From the NCBI GenBank assembly GCA_964506245.1, contig CAZDKK010000003.1:77943-141942 (forward strand): DNA of 64,000 nt. Direction: 5' to 3'. The DNA comes from CAZDKK01 sp964506245. Its GTDB lineage: Bacteria > Eisenbacteria > RBG-16-71-46 > CAIMUX01 > WJJG01. The notes beneath the pieces are model-generated. The model saw only the letters and a list, made by a program, of their open reading frames with translations. It ran no database searches and was not told the origin of the DNA. The position numbers were made by a program, and so were the translations under genes. Every line of letters starts with the position of its first letter. Position 1 is the stretch's first letter. Positions 53,017 to 60,908 of the stretch are shown one piece after another.

Positions 53017-53721
53017 TTGAGGACACCCGGGAGCATCATCAAGACGAGCGGGGCCCGGGTGGGGCTGCTGCTGGCGGCAGTCTTGCTCACGGGCTGTGAG
53101 GCCGACCTGCAGGACGGGATCGGCCCACGCGTTCCGGTGCCCAACGCGACGGGAGGCGTGGTTCGAGAGGCCGCGCCGGCCGGGGGGCTGGAGGTCGAGC
53201 TGCGTCGCGCAGCGGACGCGGTGGTCATCAACAGCACCGAGACTGCGAGCAACGGGCGGTTTGACTTCTCGGACGTCGGTGCGGGCGCCTGGGAGGTCAA
53301 GATCTCCGGGGACGAGAACGGGGACTTCGAGGCGGTCACGCGCGAGTTCACGCTGGCGGATCCGGACAGCTTGGTTGACCTGGGCGTCTTCGATATCGCG
53401 GCGTACGGGGCCGCCCCGCTCGCGCCGGAGGACGGCGCTGTGATGGCGAGGCCCGGGCCCTTTGCACCGGTGCTCTTCACGTGGAGCCTGCCCACGCGCT
53501 CGGTGCTCTGGGCGCGCGCGCAGGTATACGACGCGGCGGGTCAGGCCGTCTGGGTCTCCGACAAGGAGGCGGTCGTGCAGGCGCTATGGAACGGACTGGG
53601 GAGTGAAGGTGAATACGCGGGCCGGCTCGTCCCGGCCGGCGACTACACGTGGCGCGTGAAGGTGGGCTTTGCCGATGGGACCGAAGCGCGACTCGACCGG
53701 CGCGGGGTGCGTTTCGAATGA
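53017..53721 (+). CDS. Lipoprotein with carboxypeptidase-regulatory-like and FlgD-like domains
   Basis: The product is 234 aa; the start is a TTG at 53017 with GAGGGA 9 nt upstream. The lipobox LLTGC places the lipidated Cys at 27. Residues about 46-110 resemble a regulatory-like beta-sandwich (TETASNGRFDFSDVGAGAWEV). Residues about 147-234 are a FlgD-like module (AQVYDAAGQAVW, RLVPAGDYTWRVKV). Its end overlaps the next gene by 4 nt (ATGA). It is probably an envelope partner of the glycan export proteins. Function unknown. Confidence 0.72.
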   Translation: MRTPGSIIKTSGARVGLLLAAVLLTGCEADLQDGIGPRVPVPNATGGVVREAAPAGGLEVELRRAADAVVINSTETASNGRFDFSDVGAGAWEVKISGDENGDFEAVTREFTLADPDSLVDLGVFDIAAYGAAPLAPEDGAVMARPGPFAPVLFTWSLPTRSVLWARAQVYDAAGQAVWVSDKEAVVQALWNGLGSEGEYAGRLVPAGDYTWRVKVGFADGTEARLDRRGVRFE

Positions 53722-56297
53722 CGGCGGCCTCGGCACAGATTCGCGATCCCTCGTGCGCGGCCGTCAGGGCGCGCGAGCGGGACACGCCGGGCGAGTCCCA
53801 TCTGGGGTATGTCGCCAAGATGTTCCCGCGCATCTCCGAGACCTTCATCCTCCAAGAGGTGCTCGCGCTGCAGGGGGAGGGGGTGCCATTGCGCATCTAC
53901 TCGCTCCTGGCGCCCACCCGTGACGGGCGTACCCATGCCGAGGCCCTGCCGCTGCTACCCGAGGTCTCGATCGCACCGCGCCCCTGCTGGTCGGATCTCG
54001 CGGAGTTCGCGGGGAGCCTCGGGCGCTGCTGGCGCGCTCGGCCGGACGACACGGTCCGCGAGCTCGTGCGGGCGATCCTCCCGCCGACGCCGCGCAAGTG
54101 GAGGCGCTTGTGGCAGGCGCTCTGGCTGGCCGATCGCGTGCGGCGCGACCGGGTCGGGCACCTGCACGCGGCCTGGGCACACACACCGGCCTCTGTCGCC
54201 CGCCGCGCCCATCGCCTCTCCGGCGTGCCCTGGAGCATGGCCGCGCACGCCAAGGACATCTACCTCTCGCGCCCGAGTTCCCTGGTGAAGAAGCTCGGCT
54301 CCGCCCGCTTCACGTTGGCCTGCACGAGATCCAACCAGGACCTGTTGCTGCGGCTCGCCGGCGACCCAGCCGGGGCGGCACCCGGTCCCGAGGTGGAGTG
54401 CTACTACCACGGTGTCGACACGTCATTCTTCGCGCCCGCGGCCGGACCCGTCGGCCCGGATCAGCGAGAAAGGCCCGCCGCGGGCGGCTCAGACCTCGAG
54501 GCCCCGCTCATCGTGTCCGTGGGGCGTCTCGTGCCCAAGAAGGGTTTCGACGTGCTGGTCTCCGCCGCAGCCCTGCTGCAGGAGCGCGGCGTGCCATTTC
54601 GGCTTGAGATCATCGGTGACGGGCCGCTGCGGGCCGATCTTGAGCGCAGGATCCACTGCGCGCGCATCGAGGGCGCGGTCAAGCTGCGTGGACTGCTCAC
54701 GCGTGCCGAGGTGCGCGACACCTACCGGCGCGCGTGCTGCGCGGTGCTGGCCTCGCGGGTGACGCCCGATGGGAATCGCGACGGCATCCCCAACACGCTG
54801 GTCGAGGCCATGGCGTGCGGCTTGCCGGTGGTCTCCAGTCGCCTGCCCTCGATCCGGGAATTGGTCGTCCATGGGTTGAATGGGCTGCTGGTTCCGCCGG
54901 AGGATCCCGCCGCCCTCGCCGATGCGCTCGAGAGGCAGTTGCGAGACCCGTCCTTCAGCCGGCAGATGGGGCGCGCGGGGCGCGAATGGGTCGTCCGGGA
55001 GTTCGATGCCCGCTCGTGGAACCTGCGCGTCGTGGAGCGTCTCCAGCGGGCGCTGAGTATCGCCAACATCCTCTACCTGTCAGCCGATCGTGGCGTGCCC
55101 ATCAGGGGGTCGAAAGGGGCCTCGGTGCACGTGCGCGCCGTGGTGCAGGCCATGGTCGAGCGCGGCGTGGGGGTCGAGATTCTGTCCACCCGGGTCGGGC
55201 CAAACAGCGGCCCGCAACCGCCCGCGTCCGTGACGACCGGCGGTCTGGGCGCGCACGGGCAGGCCCGGGTGGCGCGCCTGGCGCGCTGGCTGAGGGGCGG
55301 CCAGCCCCTGGAGCGAGCCCTGCTACGTCTGGCGGACAACGGGCCGCTCTATCGCGCCGCCCTGGACCTGGCACGGCGCCACCACGCCGATCTCATCTAC
55401 GAGCGCTACGCCCTCACTGCCCTAGCCGGGTCGTATGTCGCGCGCAGGCTCAGGATACCGCACGTGATCGAAGTGAACGCCCCGCTGGCGGAGGAAGAGG
55501 CGCGCTTTCGCAGCCTGCGTCTGGCGAGGCTCGCTCGCTGGGCAGAGGGCTGGGTTCTGCGGCGCGCTGACCGCGTGGTGGTCGTATCGGAGCGGCTGGC
55601 AGAGCACGTGCAACGTCTCGGTGTGCGCCGCGACAAGGTGCTCGTTCTGCCGAATGCGGTCGATCCAAGGCTCTTCCATGCCGGCATCGACGGGGATGGG
55701 GTGCGCGCCCGCCTCGGACTCGGCGCGCGTTTCGTCGTGGGGTTCAGCGGCACCCTCAAGCCCTGGCACGGCGTGGAACACCTGCTGCGCGCGGCGGCCC
55801 TCGCCCAGCAGGCCGTCCCGGCCATCGAACTCCTTGTGATCGGTGACGGGCCCGAACGCGCGAACCTGTCGGAGCTGGCGCAGCGACTGGGAATGGAGGG
55901 GTGGACGCACTTCCTGGGCAGCCTGCCGCACGATCAGGTTGGGGGTTACCTCGCGGCGTGCGACGTTCTGGTCGCACCCTACGGGCGGCTCGAGCACGAC
56001 TGGTTCTCACCGCTCAAGGTTGCCGAGTACCTCGCGATCGGGCGGCCGGTGATCGCGTCCGCTGTCGGGCAGCTGCGCGATGGTTTGGGCCCCGAGCAGG
56101 GAACGCTCCTGGTCCCGCCGGGCGATGAGCGAGCCCTGGCACAGACCCTGGTCGACCTGGCCTCGGACCTGTCGCTTCGACACTCCCTCGCCCGGGCGGC
56201 CGCCGACCACTCGCCCTGGACCTGGGCGCAGGTGGCCAGCCATATTCTCGCCGCCGGCGAGGCCGCCCGCCGCGAGCAATGGAGGTGGGCGTCATGA
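53718..56297 (+). CDS. Tandem double GT4 glycosyltransferase
   Basis: The product is 859 aa, starting at an ATG that overlaps the previous stop. It contains two complete GT-B (GT4) enzymes. Unit 1 (about 30-440): YVAKMFPRISETFILQEVLAL, HAAWAHTPASVARRAHRL, the loop VGRLVPKKGFDVLVSAA and the donor-site NTLVEAMACGLPVVSS. Unit 2 (about 447-859): NILYLSADRGVPIRGSKGAS, YERYALTALAGSYVARRL, FSGTLKPWHGVEHLLRAA and SPLKVAEYLAIGRPVIAS. Two sugars could be added in turn by one chain. Unit 1 is clearly related to the next gene, which suggests duplication. Cytosolic face of the inner membrane. Confidence 0.9.
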   Translation: MTAASAQIRDPSCAAVRARERDTPGESHLGYVAKMFPRISETFILQEVLALQGEGVPLRIYSLLAPTRDGRTHAEALPLLPEVSIAPRPCWSDLAEFAGSLGRCWRARPDDTVRELVRAILPPTPRKWRRLWQALWLADRVRRDRVGHLHAAWAHTPASVARRAHRLSGVPWSMAAHAKDIYLSRPSSLVKKLGSARFTLACTRSNQDLLLRLAGDPAGAAPGPEVECYYHGVDTSFFAPAAGPVGPDQRERPAAGGSDLEAPLIVSVGRLVPKKGFDVLVSAAALLQERGVPFRLEIIGDGPLRADLERRIHCARIEGAVKLRGLLTRAEVRDTYRRACCAVLASRVTPDGNRDGIPNTLVEAMACGLPVVSSRLPSIRELVVHGLNGLLVPPEDPAALADALERQLRDPSFSRQMGRAGREWVVREFDARSWNLRVVERLQRALSIANILYLSADRGVPIRGSKGASVHVRAVVQAMVERGVGVEILSTRVGPNSGPQPPASVTTGGLGAHGQARVARLARWLRGGQPLERALLRLADNGPLYRAALDLARRHHADLIYERYALTALAGSYVARRLRIPHVIEVNAPLAEEEARFRSLRLARLARWAEGWVLRRADRVVVVSERLAEHVQRLGVRRDKVLVLPNAVDPRLFHAGIDGDGVRARLGLGARFVVGFSGTLKPWHGVEHLLRAAALAQQAVPAIELLVIGDGPERANLSELAQRLGMEGWTHFLGSLPHDQVGGYLAACDVLVAPYGRLEHDWFSPLKVAEYLAIGRPVIASAVGQLRDGLGPEQGTLLVPPGDERALAQTLVDLASDLSLRHSLARAAADHSPWTWAQVASHILAAGEAARREQWRWAS

Positions 56298-57712
56298 ACG
56301 ACCCGGCGGCACCGGGGCCCCTGGCCGTCGGCTACATTCTGAAGATGTTCCCGCGCTTCTCCGAGACCTTCATCCTCAACGAGATCCTGGAACTCGAACG
56401 ACGCGGTGTGAAAGTCGCCGTCTTCTCGATGAAGTCTCCCGATGAGGTTGTCCGCCAGCCGGGCGCAGCGCGGGTGCAGGCGCCGGTATACGTGGTGCCC
56501 CCGCTGACCGGCCGGCACCTGTGGCAGCACGGACGGTGTCACGCGACGTGCTTCTTGCGGGCCCCACTGCGGTACCTGCAGACGCTGACCTTCGCATTCC
56601 GGCGGGGCAGTTCGGCATCGTATCGGAAGTTCCTGGCGGCGCCCTACATCGTCTGCCGGTCGCGCGCACGGGGTGTGGAACACTTCCACGCTCACTTCGC
56701 CAGTGGTCCCGCCCGGCAGGCGAAGTTCGCGTCCTTGCTGTCGGGCATCCCGTTCAGCTTCACGGCCCATGCCAAGGACCTGTTCTGGGTCGGGCACCAG
56801 CACGGGAGGAACAACAAGCTCAAGAAGCGCGTGCGCCTGGCCGCCTTCGTGGTCGTGATCAGCGAGTACAATCGGCGCTTCATCGAAGGATTGGGATTCA
56901 AGATCCCTCGCCGGCGGCTAGTGACCCTGTACAACGGTCTCGATCTCGGGTCGTGGACCTTTGCGCGCCCGACAGGCCTTCCGCGATACCCCGCTATGGA
57001 TGAGATCCCGCTCATCTGTGCGGTGGGGCGTCTGGTCGAGAAGAAGGGCTTCGAGACTCTGGTCGAGGCCTGCGCGCAGCTGCGTCGCGACGGGGTACGC
57101 GTGCGCTGTGTCGTCGCTGGCGAGGGAGAACGGCGTCGGGGGCTGGAGGAGCTGGTCCGCCTCCACGGGCTGGGTGACTGGGTGGCCTTTCCCGGCCCGC
57201 TCGATCAGGCGCGCCTGGTCGAAGACTTGTACATGCGGGCGTCGCTGCTCGTTGCGCCTTCCGTGGCCTGCAGCGACGGGGATCGGGACGGCATCCCCAC
57301 CGTCACTCTCGAGGCGATGGCCGTGGGGCTCCCGGTCATCGCCACGCCGGTGTCGGGCATCGGGGAGGCGATCACCCACGGAGAAACGGGACTGCTCGTA
57401 CCGCCCGGGGACGCCCGCGCGCTGGCGAGCCAGATCCGCGCCGCGCTGGAAGACCAAGACCTGTTGGCTCGGCTGGCATCCGGCGCTCGGCGCCACATGG
57501 AGATGCGGTTCGATTTGCGCCAGAACGCTAAGATTCTGATTCACCTGATGACCACGGCCGCCCGGGGTGGGGTGGTCTGGTCAGAGGACAAGATGCGCGA
57601 GCGGGTGGGCCTGGCGGGGCGCGGCGCCACCGCGGACGTGCCCGAACCGCCGGCGCGGCACCCCTGCGCCCACGAGCCGGATGAAGCCCGGCTGGAGGAG
57701 TCGGCGCCATGA
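56294..57712 (+). CDS. GT4 glycosyltransferase
   Basis: The product is 472 aa; the ATG at 56294 follows GGAGGTG and overlaps the previous stop (ATGA). The N-terminal YILKMFPRFSETFILNEILEL and HAHFASGPARQAKFASLL match unit 1 of the preceding double enzyme. VGRLVEKKGFETLVEA and the donor-site TVTLEAMAVGLPVIATPVSG are intact. The C-terminal 60 residues are charged and of no known fold. It adds a further sugar in the same pathway; its substrate cannot be told. Confidence 0.9.
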   Translation: MNDPAAPGPLAVGYILKMFPRFSETFILNEILELERRGVKVAVFSMKSPDEVVRQPGAARVQAPVYVVPPLTGRHLWQHGRCHATCFLRAPLRYLQTLTFAFRRGSSASYRKFLAAPYIVCRSRARGVEHFHAHFASGPARQAKFASLLSGIPFSFTAHAKDLFWVGHQHGRNNKLKKRVRLAAFVVVISEYNRRFIEGLGFKIPRRRLVTLYNGLDLGSWTFARPTGLPRYPAMDEIPLICAVGRLVEKKGFETLVEACAQLRRDGVRVRCVVAGEGERRRGLEELVRLHGLGDWVAFPGPLDQARLVEDLYMRASLLVAPSVACSDGDRDGIPTVTLEAMAVGLPVIATPVSGIGEAITHGETGLLVPPGDARALASQIRAALEDQDLLARLASGARRHMEMRFDLRQNAKILIHLMTTAARGGVVWSEDKMRERVGLAGRGATADVPEPPARHPCAHEPDEARLEESAP

Positions 57713-59613
57713 GGCTCAGGCTCACGTTGAGCGCTGGACCGTTGGCGCGCAGCCTGCGGGACACAGGCCGCTTTCTCGCGCTGCTCAAGCACCTGAGACC
57801 CTACCTGCGCCCGCAGCTCGGCAGCCTCACGATCGCCGTCCTCGCCAGCCTGGGCTATGCGATTGTGACCCTGCTCGAGCCGTGGCCGCTGCAGCTCGTC
57901 TTCGACGGCATCCTGCTCCAGCGTCCGGTGGCGATGCTGGGGACCGACCTGACCCCGCTTGCCACCAGCCGGCCGCTCGTGATGCTGGCTGGCGCGGCCC
58001 TGGCGGTCCTGCTCCTCGCAGTTCTACGCGGACAGTTCTACTACACTCAGAACGTCCGCGCCGCCCTGGCAGGCCTCGATGTCGTCATGGCCATCCGGCG
58101 CGAACTCTTCCATCACCTGCAGGTTCTCTCGCTCGGGTTCCATCAGCAGGCGCGGAGCGGGGATCTGCTCATGCGTCTGACCGGCGATATCGTCATGCTG
58201 CGCGAAATGGTCGTTGCCGCCCTGGTCGGATTGCTGACCCAGGGGTTGGTCCTGCTGGGCATTCTTGCCATCATGGCGCACCTGAACCTCCGGCTCACGT
58301 TGGTCGCGGTCCTCATCGTCCCGGTGCTCTTCGTACTCCTCTCCGTCTTTCGCCTGCGACTGCGCGATGCCGCCGACCAGCAGCGCCGGCGCGAAGGGAA
58401 GCTCGCCGCGACCGCCCACGAAGTCCTGGCCTCCGTGCACCTCGTGCAGGCGTACACCGCCGAGAGGCACGAGGACGAACGGTTCAAGGAGATGAACAGG
58501 CGGAGCGCCAGTTCCGGTGCGAGGATGGCGCGCATCGAGGCGCAGTTCAATCGGGCGGTCGAGATTGCACTCGCAGCCGGGATCTGTGCGACACTCTGGC
58601 TGGGGGCCGAGGCTGTGCTGTCGCAGCGACTGACGCCGGGTGAGCTCCTCGTCTTCCTCGCCTACATGCGGAGTCTCTACCGGCCGCTGCGTCAAGCCTC
58701 GAAGATGACCCAGCGCATGGCCAAGGCGGCAGCGTGCGGCGATCGGGTCCTCGAGGTGCTCGATCAGATCCCGACGGTTCAGGACCCGCCCGAGGGACTC
58801 TCGTTGCGTGACGTCCGGGGCCTCATCGAACTCCGCGGCGTCACCTTCGCCTACGGGGCTCTTGATCCCGTCCTGCACGATGTGTCGCTCGAGGTGGCGC
58901 CAGGGGAGATGGTGGCGCTGGTCGGTCCCACTGGTGCTGGCAAGAGCACCTTGCTGGCCCTCATCCCGCGGTTCTACGACCCACAGCAGGGCGAGATTCT
59001 CATCGACGGAACGCCCATTCGTCGCGTTCGGTTGAAATCGCTGCGCCGCCAGATCAGTGTCCTGCCGCAGGAGACCGTCGTGTTCGGGGTCTCGGTGCGG
59101 GAGAACATCGCGTACGGAGCTGTAGGCCGCAAGCACCGCCCGGTGGATCCGGCGGCCATCGAGCGGGCGGCCCGGGCTGCCCAGGCCCACGCCTTCATCT
59201 TGGATCTGCCAGAGGGCTACGACACGATCATCAGCGAGCGGGGCACCTCGCTCTCCGGCGGCCAGCGGCAGCGCATCGCGATCGCCCGCGCGATGATCCG
59301 CAAGGCCCCCATCTTGCTGCTCGACGAACCCACCACCGGCCTCGACCCCGTTGCCGCGGGGGAGGTCTTGACGGCGCTCGAGCGTCTTACGCGCAGTCGC
59401 ACAACCCTGGTCGTCGCCCATCATCTGGCCACGGTGCTGCGGGCGGACCGCATCGTCTTTCTCGAGGCTGGGCGCGTGGTCGAGCTGGGCACCCACGAGG
59501 AGCTCCTGGAACGCGGGGGCCGGTACGCCGAATTCGTCCGAACGGAGTGGGGTGAGTTGTTGCGGCGAGGGGCCCGGTCGAGCGGGCAGGCGCCGCAGGG
59601 GGCCCTGCCGTGA
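57709..59613 (+). CDS. MsbA-like ABC exporter (fused permease and ATPase)
   Basis: The product is 634 aa; the ATG overlaps the previous stop by 4 nt. Residues about 25-340 hold six membrane helices of the exporter type, and about 365-605 an ATPase with Walker A GPTGAGKST, signature LSGGQRQRIAIARAM, Walker B LLLDEPTTGLD and switch His in VVAHHLATV. MsbA/HlyB-type exporters flip lipids, glycolipids or peptides across the inner membrane. Between glycosyltransferases and a kinase, a lipid-linked glycan is the likely cargo. Probably works as a homodimer. Confidence 0.9.
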   Translation: MRLRLTLSAGPLARSLRDTGRFLALLKHLRPYLRPQLGSLTIAVLASLGYAIVTLLEPWPLQLVFDGILLQRPVAMLGTDLTPLATSRPLVMLAGAALAVLLLAVLRGQFYYTQNVRAALAGLDVVMAIRRELFHHLQVLSLGFHQQARSGDLLMRLTGDIVMLREMVVAALVGLLTQGLVLLGILAIMAHLNLRLTLVAVLIVPVLFVLLSVFRLRLRDAADQQRRREGKLAATAHEVLASVHLVQAYTAERHEDERFKEMNRRSASSGARMARIEAQFNRAVEIALAAGICATLWLGAEAVLSQRLTPGELLVFLAYMRSLYRPLRQASKMTQRMAKAAACGDRVLEVLDQIPTVQDPPEGLSLRDVRGLIELRGVTFAYGALDPVLHDVSLEVAPGEMVALVGPTGAGKSTLLALIPRFYDPQQGEILIDGTPIRRVRLKSLRRQISVLPQETVVFGVSVRENIAYGAVGRKHRPVDPAAIERAARAAQAHAFILDLPEGYDTIISERGTSLSGGQRQRIAIARAMIRKAPILLLDEPTTGLDPVAAGEVLTALERLTRSRTTLVVAHHLATVLRADRIVFLEAGRVVELGTHEELLERGGRYAEFVRTEWGELLRRGARSSGQAPQGALP

Positions 59614-60719
59614 CCGCGGCACTGAAGGCACAAGAACGCGCCCTCGATCCCGATCAAGCGGGGAGACTGCTCCGGCACGTCAGCTCCGGTTCCGGCTGGC
59701 GGATCCGGCGCCTGCTGCACCTGACACCGGGGCACCTGCGACCCGGTCGTCGCATGGTCGTGTGCTACGAGATCGAGGGATCTCCACCTGGCGGGCTCGC
59801 GGGTGTCTACACGCTGTACGGCAAGCTGTACCGCGGCCATGCGGGCGAGCGCGCTTGCGGGGCATACAGGCTCCTCGCACCGCACCTGCCGCCGCGGGTG
59901 CGCCTGGCCGAGGTCCTGGGCTACGACCCGCGGTGGCGCTTCCTGCTTCTGGAAGGGCTGTACGGGGAGCTCCTGGGCGACGTACTCCGGCGAGAAGGCG
60001 CGCACGCCCATCTGGCCTCATTCGGGGAGATCCTGGCGGAGTTCCACACCTGTGGCGCCATCCGGCTGGGCGCTGGATCGGGGATGCCCGGATGGCCCCA
60101 GGCGGCCGGCGTCTGCCCTTTGCGAGTGCACGATGGGGAGGCAGAGGGACGCATCCTCGAGCTGGCGCGCGCGCGGGCGCAGCAGGCTCCCTGGGAGCCT
60201 GCTGCGCTGACCAGCTTCACGGCATGTGTTGACGAGGCCATGCAGGCGCTGCGGTCAGGCTCACCTGCCGGATCCGATCGCGGACGGACGGTGGTTCACC
60301 GCGACCTCTATCCGCAACAGGTCCTCCTGTCGGCCCGCCGCACTCCGGCCGCGCTCCTGGAGGGGCCATGCGAGGACGAGTCCTTCGGGCTCCTGGACCT
60401 CGACGAAGTGAGCTGCGGGGAGCCGGAGATCGACTGCGGAAACTTCATCGCGCACCTCTTTCTGGATGATCTGCAGACCCTCGGCTGCGTGAGGGTAGCT
60501 CCGACCCGGGTGCTGTCATTTCTCGCCGCGTACACACGGCGAGCGGCAATCCGCCCCGAGCGACTCCGGGCCTACACGGCCGGGTCGCTGATGAGGCTGG
60601 CCTCGCTGGAGCGCATCAGTCTGCCGGCGTCGTCGGTGCTGCGATGGCCGGCGCTGGCGTCCGCCCTGGTGGCGGTGGCCCAGGAGGTGCTGGCTGGGGG
60701 CCTGCCCGGCTCGATCTGA
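59610..60719 (+). CDS. APH-fold small-molecule kinase
   Basis: The product is 369 aa from a GTG overlapping the exporter gene (GTGA). The fold is the aminoglycoside/choline kinase type: the catalytic loop VVHRDLYPQQVLL has Asp but Gln instead of the usual Asn, and LLDLDEVSCGEPEIDCGNF supplies the metal-binding Asp. The N-lobe is short (VVCYEIEG... YGKLYRG). It probably phosphorylates a sugar or glycan intermediate of the cluster, not an antibiotic, judging by its operon. Last gene of the cluster. Confidence 0.82.
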   Translation: MTAALKAQERALDPDQAGRLLRHVSSGSGWRIRRLLHLTPGHLRPGRRMVVCYEIEGSPPGGLAGVYTLYGKLYRGHAGERACGAYRLLAPHLPPRVRLAEVLGYDPRWRFLLLEGLYGELLGDVLRREGAHAHLASFGEILAEFHTCGAIRLGAGSGMPGWPQAAGVCPLRVHDGEAEGRILELARARAQQAPWEPAALTSFTACVDEAMQALRSGSPAGSDRGRTVVHRDLYPQQVLLSARRTPAALLEGPCEDESFGLLDLDEVSCGEPEIDCGNFIAHLFLDDLQTLGCVRVAPTRVLSFLAAYTRRAAIRPERLRAYTAGSLMRLASLERISLPASSVLRWPALASALVAVAQEVLAGGLPGSI

Positions 60720-60791
60720 CGCGCGGAGCGACGGGCCCACGGCGACCATACGACGGTGTCGCGACGATCTTGCACCGGGCGTGCACCGGAC

Positions 60792-60820
60792 TTGAGGTTC
60801 AGGCGCCCCGACTGTACACT
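60792..60820 (+). promoter_or_regulatory. Promoter of subtilase 2
   Basis: TTGAGG (60792-60797), 17-nt spacer, TACACT (60815-60820), 88 nt before the ATG; close to the arrangement in front of subtilase 1. Confidence 0.55.
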
Positions 60821-60908
60821 CATAAATGGGGTGGCTTAGCGTAACGAACTGACAAGGGCTGCTACGGTGGATGGCTGTCACCAGGGACGGCACCGGGGGA
60901 GTGCAAGA

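Noticed and set aside
59610..60719. Antibiotic resistance (aminoglycoside phosphotransferase)
   Set aside because: Operon context with glycosyltransferases and an exporter, and an altered catalytic loop, argue against a resistance role.
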